Numbered from the stretch's first letter, positions 7,979 through 16,829 are shown. The stretch is 34,714 bases of DNA from Firmicutes bacterium ADurb.Bin300 (GCA_002069015.1 MWBL01000017.1:1-34714), one strand, 5' to 3'. The notes: generated by a model from the letters alone, not told the origin. Numbers and translations: made by a program.

Positions 7979-8303
7979 GCGCTGGAGTGGGCAGTCGCAT
8001 CAGAAATGATGAGGAAAGTCCGAGCTTCATACGGCAGGATAGCGGCTAACAGCCGCCGAGGGCAACCTTAGGGAAAGTGCAACAGAGATATACCGCCTCA
8101 TTTGAGGTAAGGGTGGAAAGGCGAGGTAAGAGCTCACCGGCTTTTCGGGGAACCGAGAAGTCCTGCAAACCCTATCCGAAGCAACACCGACAGGAGTTAT
8201 CAGCCGGATTAATTCTCCGAAGGGTGGCTTAAGGCTCGCGGCAACGCGTGTCTCAGACAGATGATTGCCTTAAAAGACAGAACTCGGCTTACAGCTCCAA
8301 CGC
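7979..8303 (+). ncRNA. rnpB: RNase P RNA
   Basis: The catalytic RNA of RNase P, which trims the 5' ends of tRNA precursors; its protein partner rnpA is at 19808. Conserved blocks are seen in order: GAGGAAAGTCCGAGCTTC near the 5' end (P4 5' strand region), AGGGTGGAAAGGCGAGGTAA and AGCTCACCGG in the specificity domain, GCAAACCCTATCCGAAGCAA in the middle, and ACAGAACTCGGCTTA near the 3' end (P4 3' strand). The ends GCGCTGGAG and CTCCAACGC pair as P1 with one mismatch. The specificity-domain layout looks like the ancestral type A, not the type B of Bacillus. About 325 nt. Ends are inferred from P1 pairing. Confidence 0.95.
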
Positions 8304-8305
8304 AT

Positions 8306-8330
8306 GCTTCACGAAAGTGGAGCTTTTTTT
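8306..8330 (+). terminator. Terminator of rnpB
   Basis: GCTTCAC (8306-8312), a GAAA tetraloop and GTGGAGC (8317-8323), seven pairs with one G-U, followed by seven Ts. Confidence 0.88.
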
Positions 8331-8379
8331 ATTTTAACACATCACAACTATGGGCATATAATGCATAGGAGGTGTTTTT

Positions 8380-8721
8380 GTGTCGGACTTTCTTTGCTTG
8401 GTGCTTTCCCTTATCGGTATTGTGTTTCTTCTCTATTACATATTGTTCAAACTCTTTGTCTGGGGAGAGAAGGGCGGAGTGTTTGTAATCCCCTTGTATG
8501 TGTCCGAAAGAGAGCCCAGAACAAGAATCAGAAACATTAAAAAGCTCTTTGAGCTTGTGGGCTTTGATAAATTAAGCACCCTGGTTGTCGTTGACTTCGG
8601 TGTAGCAAAATGTGATTTAGATGCAATAAAAAAAATGTATATAAATGATGAAAAATTATTTGTTTGCGGCGAGGATGAGTTGGGAAGCGTTTTGGAAGCC
8701 TTGTGCAAAAGATATGAATAA
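8380..8721 (+). CDS. Small membrane-anchored protein of unknown function
   Basis: I do not recognise this 113-residue protein. Residues 3-26 form one hydrophobic helix (LCLVLSLIGIVFLLYYILFK), followed by a short stretch and a soluble domain of about 75 residues that alternates hydrophobic strands and charged helices (FVIPLYV, LSTLVVVDFGVAKC, KLFVCGEDELGSVLEAL). The pattern could be a small alpha/beta fold facing the cytoplasm. The GTG start follows a strong AGGAGGTG (8367-8374), which supports real translation. It lies behind the rnpB terminator and ends four bases from the convergent peptidase gene, with no terminator between them. Confidence 0.7.
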   Translation: MSDFLCLVLSLIGIVFLLYYILFKLFVWGEKGGVFVIPLYVSEREPRTRIRNIKKLFELVGFDKLSTLVVVDFGVAKCDLDAIKKMYINDEKLFVCGEDELGSVLEALCKRYE

Positions 8722-8725
8722 AATT

Positions 8726-9937
8726 TCAGCTCATTGCCTCAAGGAGAATATACCTTGTACTACTCCATTTAACGGTATTGTGAAAATGGATGTAATCGTT
8801 ATTTGTAGTGGGCGAGGTGCGGTGTTCGTAAGATATAAGCTCGATGCAAAAACCGGGCTTTTTATATGTGTGGCGGAACCAGTTCTCAAAGCCGCCGCCG
8901 TATGAATTCACATCGTTAGATTCATTTGTAAGGTAAAAGCCGGTGAGATCACTGAGCCTCTTGGCTAAGCGCCTGAAGCCGTTGTTATTCGTTGTGTCGT
9001 ACACATCTCCCCAATAAACACATTCGCCCGTAATATGGAACGAAAACGCAAACTCAAAGCTGTTGTTTTTACAAAGAGACATCAGGCACTTTGTTTCGGG
9101 TTCACTTGCCGAGGATTTGCCTTTATAGTCGTAGCTGGCAGGCTTTGTTATACCGTTGTTTATTCTTTCCCATGCCAGGGGGAAGTTTCTGTTGAGGTCT
9201 ACACCATTGGTATTTGCCTTGTATTCATATCTTGAAAAGCTCGAAATTGATGCATTGGGGACCTTTTTGTTCCCGACAATCTCCATACCGTCGGGATTTG
9301 CGCATGGGACTATGAAGATTGTGTATTCCTCCAAAAGCTCTTTTACATTATATTGTCCGTATTTTCCTGTTTTGCTCTTATAAGCTTCGCAGTATTCAAA
9401 AACACAAAGCATAATGTATTTTGAGGTAATTATCTCCCGGGCATGAATGGCGGCGCAGGCAAAAGCTTTTTTTTCACCCTTGCCCAGCTTGATTAGTTTA
9501 ATAGCCCTGTTATTAACTGATTTGCCTACGGTACTTACGGAAATCAAATCCGGATAAAGCGATGCCAGCTTATTAATGTCATCATTCAGCGAGGAATGAG
9601 TATATCTTCTTGAGGTATCAATGAAAAAGCCGGGAGAAGAGGTTTCGACAGGTCTTGCTGTGGTCTTTTCCGAGAATGAAGACGTAGTCTTTTCGGTAGT
9701 AGGGGTTGTTGTTTTTTCGGTTTCGGAAGGAGTTTCCGTTTGCTTTGAATAATCACTTGTTTCAGGGATAAATGATGATACGACAGGTATACTGTCAATA
9801 ATTCTGACGACAAGCCTCTTCATGTTGTTTATGAAAACAAAAACTAAAACGAACAAACAAGCCATTAATACGATAAGTATACTTATCAGTATCGAAATAG
9901 TCTTGATTGTTTTGGGTTTTTTATTTGGGCTTTTCAT
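8726..9937 (-). CDS. Membrane-anchored M14 zinc carboxypeptidase
   Basis: A metallocarboxypeptidase of family M14, 403 residues. A basic N-terminus and a hydrophobic helix (about 13-37) anchor it, and a Ser/Thr/Pro/Glu-rich stalk (about 57-105) holds the catalytic domain (about 112-400) outside the cell. Zinc ligands are His165 and Glu168 in IHAREII and His301 in FSFHITGE; Arg250 in GVDLNRNFP binds the substrate carboxylate; Glu366 in CIELISYE is the general base. NPDGMEIV is also typical. It may trim peptides or peptidoglycan stem peptides, since related Gram-positive M14 enzymes include gamma-D-glutamyl-meso-diaminopimelate peptidases; this is inference. Its start overlaps the end of tatD by 17 bases, so it closes the cca-GH2-metG-tatD run. 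No terminator is visible after it. Confidence 0.88.
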   Translation of the reverse strand: MKSPNKKPKTIKTISILISILIVLMACLFVLVFVFINNMKRLVVRIIDSIPVVSSFIPETSDYSKQTETPSETEKTTTPTTEKTTSSFSEKTTARPVETSSPGFFIDTSRRYTHSSLNDDINKLASLYPDLISVSTVGKSVNNRAIKLIKLGKGEKKAFACAAIHAREIITSKYIMLCVFEYCEAYKSKTGKYGQYNVKELLEEYTIFIVPCANPDGMEIVGNKKVPNASISSFSRYEYKANTNGVDLNRNFPLAWERINNGITKPASYDYKGKSSASEPETKCLMSLCKNNSFEFAFSFHITGECVYWGDVYDTTNNNGFRRLAKRLSDLTGFYLTNESNDVNSYGGGFENWFRHTYKKPGFCIELISYEHRTSPTTNNDYIHFHNTVKWSSTRYILLEAMS

Positions 9938-10709
9938 TGGATTGTTCCTTTATGTTAAAAAGTTTGCGTGCGTTGTCGGCGGTTTGATTGAGTATTTGCC
10001 GGACATCGGTACCCCTTACTTCGGCAAGCTTTTGTGCGGTTATCGTAATAAAAGAGGAGTCGCATCTTTTCCCCCTGTGAGGATGGGGAGTCATATAAGG
10101 ACAGTCTGTCTCTAAAAGCAGCATGTCAGACGGAACGAACGAAGCTACTTCAAGCGGTCTTTTTGCGTTCTTAAATGTTACGGCTCCCCCAAGCCCTATA
10201 TACAACCCGAGAGAAAGCGCATCACGCGCAAATTCAACGCTGCCGGAAAAACAGTGTAAGACTCCCTTTGGCTTAAACTCGTTTAGAATTGCAAGAGTGT
10301 CCGAGTGAGCCTCCCTATCATGGATTATTACAGGCAAATCATACTCCTTTGCAAGCTCGAGCTGTTGTCTGAAAATTTGTTTTTGAACATCACGAGGAGA
10401 AAAATCATAGTGGTAATCGAGCCCTATTTCACCTAAAGCTACGACCTTTTCATCCTCAATAAAACAGCGCATAAAGGACAAAAAGCTACTGTTTGACTTT
10501 GCCGCTTCATGAGGGTGGATGCCGACGGCGGCGTATATATAAGGATATTTATGTGCAAGAGCAAGACTTGTCTCACTGTCGCGGATATCCGTGCCGCAGT
10601 TAATAACGCCGCAAATGCCCGTTTCCGGAAGGGAAGCGAGCAATTCGTGTCTGTCTTCATCAAAGGCGTTATCTGTATAATGTGTATGCGTATCAAAAAT
10701 ATTCTTCAT
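9921..10709 (-). CDS. tatD: TatD-family metal-dependent DNase
   Basis: A TIM-barrel hydrolase of the TatD family, 262 residues, about the usual length. Metal ligands are visible: His8 and His10 in DTHTH, Glu94 in LGEIGLDY, His130 in VIIHDREAH, His152 in LHCFSGS, and Asp202 in ETDCPY. Members act as 3'-5' exonucleases or DNases in repair and DNA turnover. The gene sits 13 bases after metG, the conserved metG-tatD order of Firmicutes. No clear Shine-Dalgarno sequence precedes the ATG, so translation may be coupled to metG. Confidence 0.94.
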   Translation of the reverse strand: MKNIFDTHTHYTDNAFDEDRHELLASLPETGICGVINCGTDIRDSETSLALAHKYPYIYAAVGIHPHEAAKSNSSFLSFMRCFIEDEKVVALGEIGLDYHYDFSPRDVQKQIFRQQLELAKEYDLPVIIHDREAHSDTLAILNEFKPKGVLHCFSGSVEFARDALSLGLYIGLGGAVTFKNAKRPLEVASFVPSDMLLLETDCPYMTPHPHRGKRCDSSFITITAQKLAEVRGTDVRQILNQTADNARKLFNIKEQSNEKPK

Positions 10710-10722
10710 AGCGTTTGGCGGA

Positions 10723-12651
10723 TTAACGGATTTTCACCCCCGGCGGCATATCATCGACAAAAAGAACCCGAACATCGTCTTCTGAGCAATCGGCGGCTAA
10801 AATCATCCCTTCACTCCTGATTTTACACAGAACCGCACTCTTGAGATTTGAGACAAGAACGACCTTTCTCCCTACAAGCTGCTCGGGGCTATACCAAGGG
10901 GCTATTCCCGAGACAACGGTTCGAGGCTTAGGAGTACCGTCATTAAGTGTAAGCTCGAGAAGCTTTTTAGCTCTTTTTACGGGCTTGCAGTCTACAATTT
11001 CGGCAACACGAAGGTCAATTTTAGAAAAATCTTCAATACTGATTTGGGCTAGTCCCTCTATTGTGGGCGAATTCTCTTCTTTTTCCTGTAGGAATTCGAT
11101 TTCGGCAAGAGCTTTTTCGGGGTCAAGGCGGGAAAACAACGGCTTAGGTTCGCTGACGACCTTACAGCCGGGCACAATTGCCCCGAACTCATTGAGCGAA
11201 TCAAAGGTATTTATATCGCACCCTATTTGTTCGAGAATCTCCTTGCTTGTTTCGGGCATAAATGGGGAAATTAAAACTGCTGTAAAGCGGATGCATTCAA
11301 TAAGATTGTAAAGCACCGTCCCGAGGCGGTCTTTTTTGTCCGGATCCTTCGCAAGAATCCAGGGCATTGTTTCGTCAATATATTTGTTGCTTCTTTTTGC
11401 AATATCAAAAATAACCTCAAGGGCGTCACTGATATGGAATGTGTCCATAAGATTTGCAACATCGGGAGACGCACTCAAAGCAAATTTTTTCAGTTCCTCA
11501 TCAATAGGCTCAGTCCCGGTGGGCGCTTGAAGAGTGCCGTCAAAATACTTGTTTACCATTGCAATGCTTCTATTGACAAGGTTACCTAAGGTATTTGCAA
11601 GCTCGGAGTTAAATCGCTCGATTAAGGTGCTGTAGGTGAGTGAACCGTCTGCCGCATGGGGCATTTCAGAGAGCAGATAGTAGCGTACGGCGTCAACTCC
11701 GAAAAAGTTTACCAAATCATCCGCATAAATGACGTTGCCCTTTGATTTTGACATTTTGTCACTGCCCATTAAGAGCCAAGGGTGACCGAATACCTGTTTC
11801 GGCAAGGGTTCACCCAAAGCCATAAGAATTATAGGCCAATATATCGTATGAAAGCGCAGGATATCCTTTCCTATGACATGGACATCCGCGGGCCAATATT
11901 TGCGGTACAGGTCGCTGTTTTCCCCGGCATCAAAGCCTAAGGCAGTGATATAGTTGGAAAGAGCGTCAACCCAGACATAAATAACGTGCTTTTCGTCAAA
12001 GGTTACGGGTATTCCCCACTTAAAAGAAGTCCTTGACACGCACAGATCCTGAAGTCCGGGTTTTATAAAATTGTTGAGCATTTCCTTTTTTCGGCTTTCG
12101 GGGAAAATGAAGTCGGGGTTATTCTCAATATATTCCTCAAGGCGTTTCTGATATCTTGAGAGCCTTAAAAAATATGCTTCCTCTTTCGCGGGAACTGTTT
12201 CACTGCCGCATTCGGGGCACTTGCCGTCACTAAGCTGGGATTGTGTATAAAAGCCCTCACAGGGAACGCAGTACATTCCCTCATATTCGCCTTTATAAAT
12301 ATCACCTTGCTCATACAGCTTTTTGAAAATGTTTTGTACGGCCCTGATATGATACTCGTCTGTTGTGCGTATGAACTTATCATAGGTAGTGTTTAGCAAA
12401 TCGCAAATTTGTTTGATTTCCAGCGCAATTTTATCCACATAATCATTTGGAGAGCAGCCGGCTTGTTTTGCGCATTCTTCGATTTTTTGACCATGCTCGT
12501 CGGTTCCCGTCAAAAAGAAAACATCAAAGCCCTGCATTCGCTTAAACCTCGCAATCGCATCCGTCAGAACGATTTCATATGAATTGCCGATATGAGGCTT
12601 GCGAGAGGTATAAGCTATTGCCGTAGTAATATAGTAGGGCTTTTTCTCCAT
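10723..12651 (-). CDS. metG: Methionyl-tRNA synthetase
   Basis: Charges tRNA-Met with methionine. 642 residues, the long form. The HIGH motif appears as HIGN (20-23), KMSKS is at 299-303, and a single zinc knuckle has Cys128, Cys131, Cys145 and Cys148. The anticodon-binding helical domain spans about 370-520, and an EMAP/Arc1p-like tRNA-binding domain (about 535-642, ISIEDFSKIDLRVAEIV) is fused at the C-terminus, as in many bacterial dimeric MetRS. AAAGGAG precedes the ATG. The 55-base gap to the upstream GH2 gene has no T-box or other leader, so it is probably read through from upstream or from a weak promoter I cannot see. Confidence 0.97.
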   Translation of the reverse strand: MEKKPYYITTAIAYTSRKPHIGNSYEIVLTDAIARFKRMQGFDVFFLTGTDEHGQKIEECAKQAGCSPNDYVDKIALEIKQICDLLNTTYDKFIRTTDEYHIRAVQNIFKKLYEQGDIYKGEYEGMYCVPCEGFYTQSQLSDGKCPECGSETVPAKEEAYFLRLSRYQKRLEEYIENNPDFIFPESRKKEMLNNFIKPGLQDLCVSRTSFKWGIPVTFDEKHVIYVWVDALSNYITALGFDAGENSDLYRKYWPADVHVIGKDILRFHTIYWPIILMALGEPLPKQVFGHPWLLMGSDKMSKSKGNVIYADDLVNFFGVDAVRYYLLSEMPHAADGSLTYSTLIERFNSELANTLGNLVNRSIAMVNKYFDGTLQAPTGTEPIDEELKKFALSASPDVANLMDTFHISDALEVIFDIAKRSNKYIDETMPWILAKDPDKKDRLGTVLYNLIECIRFTAVLISPFMPETSKEILEQIGCDINTFDSLNEFGAIVPGCKVVSEPKPLFSRLDPEKALAEIEFLQEKEENSPTIEGLAQISIEDFSKIDLRVAEIVDCKPVKRAKKLLELTLNDGTPKPRTVVSGIAPWYSPEQLVGRKVVLVSNLKSAVLCKIRSEGMILAADCSEDDVRVLFVDDMPPGVKIR

Positions 12652-12706
12652 GATTTTTCTCCTTTGTTAATTTGTCTTGAACCTAAAATTCAAAATAATC
12701 ATAACA

Positions 12707-15067
12707 CTATTGAGCCGATAATTCAATCCTTTGTTTTCCGTGCTTCCCGCTTTCAATTGTAACGGTAATTTTCCCCGTACCGCCGTTTGTTCTAATCCAG
12801 AAAGCTCTTGCACCGCCGATTAAGGAGAAGGACGAGGGACCTATTACCGATGCGGGACCCCTTACGCCTATCTTGACAACCGTATCCGCAAACGGAATTC
12901 TGTTGCCGTTTTGGTCGCGCTCTACAAGCTCTATTCTGGTAACATCATAGGTGTCCTCCTGCTTGAGAATGAGACTGTCCGCCTTGACTTCAAGGCAGGT
13001 TTGAGTTACGGCAGACTTTGTAACAGTTTTTACCATCTTGCTGTTTTTATACCCTTCAAAGGTATAGGTGACCTGTGTGCCGCCCCAATTTGCAATATAT
13101 TTCGTAACGATATCGTACATTTGAGAGAATTTCATATGACCGTTTATGTAAGCTGCTGCTACCTTTAAGTAATTCACGGGAGGCATTGCAAAGCCGTACT
13201 TAAATGCCGAGACAAGGGCGTCTGTAAGAAGAGCGGCGGTTTTTTCGTCAAGCTTTTCAACCGAAACGAGGGCATCACCTATGAAATTATCGGCTAAAAC
13301 AGGAGGATGGGGAAGATGGGGGAACATTTTTCGGTTTGGGAACGCAGTACTTGTATATTTGCCGTTTTTATACAGCTTTATATAGTCACAGTTTGTAAAA
13401 ACCCAGATATTGCCTAACTGTGCCCCCGGATGCTCGCCTATATCCATAGTCGAAAGCACCTGCATAAACGGAGATTTGTCCTGCTGTGACGAATACACGG
13501 CCGCCGCCTGCTTCGGGATACGGAACATATCGGCGACGCCGTGATAGCAGATTTTATCACCCGAGCCGAAATCCTTGTGCGTGTTATAGTCGGACATACA
13601 CCAACCCGTTACACCTGAAATACGGCTGTTGCCGAAGGCTTTATTTAAGACACGCGCGTGGCGAAGAGCATGCTCCGTTCTTATCTGCTCGCGGTCAAAC
13701 GATTTTGTGGGGTACATATGACCGTTGTGCTCTGTTACCATATAAGGAGCCTTAATTCCCGCAACTACGGCAGCAGGGAGAAGCGCAAGCCTTCCTCCGG
13801 AATGGGAGAAATCATTATAGGTATATACATCCTCTAACAGATGAGTCCTCGGCATATTACGCACGCCGCCCGTCTGGCGCGTGTCGTCAAGCGTTCTGGC
13901 TATGCTGTTCGTGATATTGTAAAGCTCGTCACAATCAGCACCCTCATTTATGCGAACGCCCCAAAGGATGACGGAAGGATGGTTTCTGTCACGAAGAACC
14001 ATTCTCTTAACATTATCTATGCAGTTATCACGCCACTCGCCCTCGCCGATAAACTGCCATCCGGGCATTTCCGTAAAGACAAGAAGACCTATTTCATCGC
14101 ATCGGTCAAGAAAGTGGATAGAATTCGGGTAATGTGATGTTCTGACGAGATTTACTCCGAGCTTGAATTTAAGGAAATCCGCATCGGCTCTTTGAGCGGA
14201 TTTAGGCATTGCATACCCGACATAAGGATAGCTTTGATGTCTGTTAAGCCCGAAAAGCTTGATTTTCTTGCCGTTTAAATAAAAGCCGTCTCTCTTAAAA
14301 CGACACTCGCGGAAACCGAAACGAACGGTTTTTTCGTCCTCGCCGAACAGGACCTTAAGAGTATAGAGCTTAGGATTATCAATCTCCCACAGCGCAACAT
14401 TTCCCATACGCCATTTTAGCTTTAATACTTTAGCGGAAAACTCTGCTTCCTTTTCATATATAATACGCTCCCCGTCAAGAAGAATTATTTTAACGCTCCC
14501 GCAGGCGCTTTTTGAGAACTCAACATCAATATCAATAAGCTTTTTCTCGGAAAGTACATCCTTTGCGCGGACGAAAACACTGTCAATATAAATCTCATTG
14601 ACCTTTTCAAGCCATACCTCTCTGTATATTCCGCCGTACACAAGATAATCCACGACATTGCCGAACGGAGGAATTTCATTTCTTTCGGAAGAGTCGAGCA
14701 TTACAACTATAAGGTTATCCTTATCCTTGATAAACTCGGTAATATCAAAGCAAAACGGGGTATATCCCCCCTTGTGCTCACCGACAAAGCTCTCATTCAC
14801 AAAAACGCGTGAATAGTTTGCCGCTCCCTCAAAGTGAAGAAGATAACGCTTCCCTTTCTCAACGCCTCCCTCAACATCAAAATGCTTCCTGTAGCAGCTT
14901 ACGAATTGATAAGATTTTTCATCAAAATAGTTGTAAGGCAGCTCAAGATTTGTGTGGGGAATATCAACATCGGCAAAAGCTTTTTCAGGGTATTTTCTCT
15001 TTATCATCTCTTCAGAGTATTCCGGTATGTATTTCCACCCGAAATTTAACGAATATGTGTTTCGCAT
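12707..15067 (-). CDS. Glycoside hydrolase family 2 (beta-galactosidase-like)
   Basis: A GH2 enzyme of 786 residues. It has the sugar-binding jelly-roll domain (about 1-165, FVNESFVGEHKGGYTPF), an immunoglobulin-like domain (about 170-265), and a TIM barrel (about 266-560). GLNRHQSYP and LGVNLVRTSHYP are typical. The acid/base is Glu375 in WGVRINEG and the nucleophile is Glu446 in MVTEHNGHM. The last 200 residues form additional beta-rich domains, with VKIGVRGPASVIGPSSFSLI near the end. There is no signal peptide, so it is cytoplasmic and must act on imported oligosaccharides or glycosides. Beta-galactosidase is the simplest reading; beta-glucuronidase or other GH2 activities remain possible. 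No sugar transporter or regulator is nearby; it lies between cca and metG on the same strand. ATG follows GGGAG. Confidence 0.88.
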   Translation of the reverse strand: MRNTYSLNFGWKYIPEYSEEMIKRKYPEKAFADVDIPHTNLELPYNYFDEKSYQFVSCYRKHFDVEGGVEKGKRYLLHFEGAANYSRVFVNESFVGEHKGGYTPFCFDITEFIKDKDNLIVVMLDSSERNEIPPFGNVVDYLVYGGIYREVWLEKVNEIYIDSVFVRAKDVLSEKKLIDIDVEFSKSACGSVKIILLDGERIIYEKEAEFSAKVLKLKWRMGNVALWEIDNPKLYTLKVLFGEDEKTVRFGFRECRFKRDGFYLNGKKIKLFGLNRHQSYPYVGYAMPKSAQRADADFLKFKLGVNLVRTSHYPNSIHFLDRCDEIGLLVFTEMPGWQFIGEGEWRDNCIDNVKRMVLRDRNHPSVILWGVRINEGADCDELYNITNSIARTLDDTRQTGGVRNMPRTHLLEDVYTYNDFSHSGGRLALLPAAVVAGIKAPYMVTEHNGHMYPTKSFDREQIRTEHALRHARVLNKAFGNSRISGVTGWCMSDYNTHKDFGSGDKICYHGVADMFRIPKQAAAVYSSQQDKSPFMQVLSTMDIGEHPGAQLGNIWVFTNCDYIKLYKNGKYTSTAFPNRKMFPHLPHPPVLADNFIGDALVSVEKLDEKTAALLTDALVSAFKYGFAMPPVNYLKVAAAYINGHMKFSQMYDIVTKYIANWGGTQVTYTFEGYKNSKMVKTVTKSAVTQTCLEVKADSLILKQEDTYDVTRIELVERDQNGNRIPFADTVVKIGVRGPASVIGPSSFSLIGGARAFWIRTNGGTGKITVTIESGKHGKQRIELSAQ

Positions 15068-15132
15068 TAGCTCACTCCCGCTCTTTTTTTATTGTATTAT
15101 TATATTATATGATTAAACAAAAGCACAAATGG

Positions 15133-16467
15133 TTATTGCCTATTTTCAAGGTACTCTAAGAGCTCCGCGCGTGTGTTGCCGCATTTGCCCTCAATAACGG
15201 CATCGAGCAGCTCGTCGAGCTTTTTTCCTACCTGGGTGCCTTTCCAACCCTCTTTGGCAATGTCGCATCCGTTTACGTCAAGACCTTCCTGATTATAGCA
15301 AATATTCTCGGAAATTATTCGGTCAAGATGATATTCTGCCGCTGTGACAGGCTGTGATACATCACGATAGGCGGGTGACAGTGCGCTCCTGTCAGCCGTT
15401 TTAATTTTAAGCAACAGCCTTAGCTCATCCGGCGTAACGCTTTTTAGCATCCGCTTTACCTGAACTTCGGTTTGTGGAATTTCAAAATCGTGAAATGATA
15501 TAAGCCTTTTGACACTATTGGCTGTTTTTTTATCAGATTTTAAGTCTGAAAGAATATTACCTGCTATATCTGCTCCGACTTGTGCATGATTGTGAAATGT
15601 ACTGTTCCCGTTTTCATCAATTTGTGCGGTTGGCGCCTTGCCTAAGTCATGAAGCAGCATGGTCAAGCGTAGCTCCTTTTGGGGTTCGATTGCTTCAATC
15701 GTGTGACAGGTATGCTCCCAAACATCGTAGCAATGCTTTTCTCCGAACTGCTTAAGACCTATAGTCGGTAAAATAGCGGGGATAAAGACTCCTAAGACAT
15801 CCCCATACTCTAAAAGTACACGGCAGGCATTTTCACCGATAATGAGCTTTATAAGCTCCGAAAAAAGACGCTCTGCAGCGATACCTTTCAAAAGACACTT
15901 GTTTCTGTGTATGCTGCTTGAAGTGTTTTTTTCAATTTCAAAACCTAAAACAGAGGCAAACCTCATTGCGCGGATAATTCTCAAACCGTCCTCGGAAAAC
16001 CGCGCGTCGGGGCTTCCTACTGTTCTGATAATTTTATTGCTTAAATCGCTTAGAGAACCGAACTCGTCAACAAGACCCTTTTCGTGATTATACGCCATTG
16101 CGTTTACGGTAAAATCTCTGCGGCTTAAATCCTCTATAAGCTCGTTTGTGAAGATAACGCTGTCGGGTCGACGGTTATCGGAATATTTGCCGTCAAGGCG
16201 GTAGGTTGTTATTTCTACCGTCTTTCTATTTGTAATGACCGAGACAGTACCGTGCTTAATACCGGTTTTAATTACCTTAAGGTCCGAAAACAGTTCTTTT
16301 GTATTATTCGGCAGAGCGTTTGTAGTTATGTCCCAATCCTTAGGGGATAAACCCATGATACTGTCGCGAACACAGCCGCCGACAACAAATGCTTCAAAGC
16401 CGCCGTTTTTTAATCGTGACAATATTTCCGAAACATACTCGGGAATTTTAATGTTCAGGTTAATCAC
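15133..16467 (-). CDS. cca: CCA-adding tRNA nucleotidyltransferase with HD domain
   Basis: Adds or repairs the 3' CCA of tRNAs. 444 residues. The class II nucleotidyltransferase head has FVVGGCVRDSIMGL and the catalytic Asp44 and Asp46 in KDWDITT; RRDFTVNAMAYN (116-127) and the nucleotide-selecting region follow. An HD phosphohydrolase-like domain (about 245-370) has His252 and His273-Asp274 in MLLHDLGKAPT. The tail is the usual tRNA-binding region. The start is uncertain: GTG at 16467 sits inside the only good purine run (GGGGGTG), so the true start may be a rare codon a few residues further in. It begins a run of five same-strand genes (GH2, metG, tatD, M14) and has its own promoter. Confidence 0.92.
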   Translation of the reverse strand: MINLNIKIPEYVSEILSRLKNGGFEAFVVGGCVRDSIMGLSPKDWDITTNALPNNTKELFSDLKVIKTGIKHGTVSVITNRKTVEITTYRLDGKYSDNRRPDSVIFTNELIEDLSRRDFTVNAMAYNHEKGLVDEFGSLSDLSNKIIRTVGSPDARFSEDGLRIIRAMRFASVLGFEIEKNTSSSIHRNKCLLKGIAAERLFSELIKLIIGENACRVLLEYGDVLGVFIPAILPTIGLKQFGEKHCYDVWEHTCHTIEAIEPQKELRLTMLLHDLGKAPTAQIDENGNSTFHNHAQVGADIAGNILSDLKSDKKTANSVKRLISFHDFEIPQTEVQVKRMLKSVTPDELRLLLKIKTADRSALSPAYRDVSQPVTAAEYHLDRIISENICYNQEGLDVNGCDIAKEGWKGTQVGKKLDELLDAVIEGKCGNTRAELLEYLENRQ

Positions 16468-16493
16468 CCCCGCACGGCTTTTGAATACCTTAT

Positions 16494-16537
16494 ATTATAA
16501 TACCTCTATTATAATACCTCACGATAAACAGTGTCAA
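16494..16537 (-). promoter_or_regulatory. Promoter of cca with duplicated -10 element
   Basis: On the minus strand, TTGACA (16532-16537) and TATAAT (16508-16513) with an 18-base spacer. The 14-base unit holding the -10 is tandemly repeated (16494-16507 and 16508-16521, 13 of 14 identical), so a second TATAAT lies at 16494-16499. Confidence 0.7.
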
Positions 16538-16747
16538 CCGTAAAAGATTCTTATCCGATTATTAGTTCTAAATATTACAAGCGTGGAATAATTATTGAAA
16601 TAAAGAGTCATTTTGTAACAATATTATGCCCAAAAGTTACAGTTTGTAACTTTTTATACTTTTCACAAAAATCTTAAATAAGAGGGGGGACTAAAACCTA
16701 CAGAAAAACAAAAAAACACGAGATATAGTATGATTTATGTCATTTAG

Positions 16748-16765
16748 GCACAAATTGCTTTGTGC
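16748..16765. repeat. Short perfect inverted repeat upstream of the 3D-protein promoter
   Basis: GCACAAA (16748-16754), TTGC, TTTGTGC (16759-16765). It lies 31 bases before the -35 box of the 3D-protein gene, in a 523-base gene-free gap (16468-16990). It could be an operator or a weak transcript end. The rest of 16540-16745 is AT-rich and shows no gene. Confidence 0.4.
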
Positions 16766-16795
16766 AAAATTCACAGTTTTTTTCTTGCGTTTAAT

Positions 16796-16823
16796 TTGAC
16801 AACTGCAAAAAGGTTGTTATAAT
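16796..16823 (+). promoter_or_regulatory. Promoter of the G5/3D protein gene
   Basis: TTGACA at 16796-16801, a 16-base spacer, and TATAAT at 16818-16823. Both boxes are perfect consensus. Transcription would start near 16830 and leave an untranslated leader of about 160 bases. Confidence 0.8.
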
Positions 16824-16829
16824 ACGAGG

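Noticed and set aside
8304-8540. 78-codon frame overlapping the rnpB terminator and the small membrane protein gene
   Set aside because: It starts in the rnpB 3' end, lacks a ribosome binding site and competes with a gene that has a strong one.
12652-12706. T-box upstream of metG
   Set aside because: The gap to the preceding gene is 55 bases and has no GGTGG T-box sequence; it is too short for a T-box leader.
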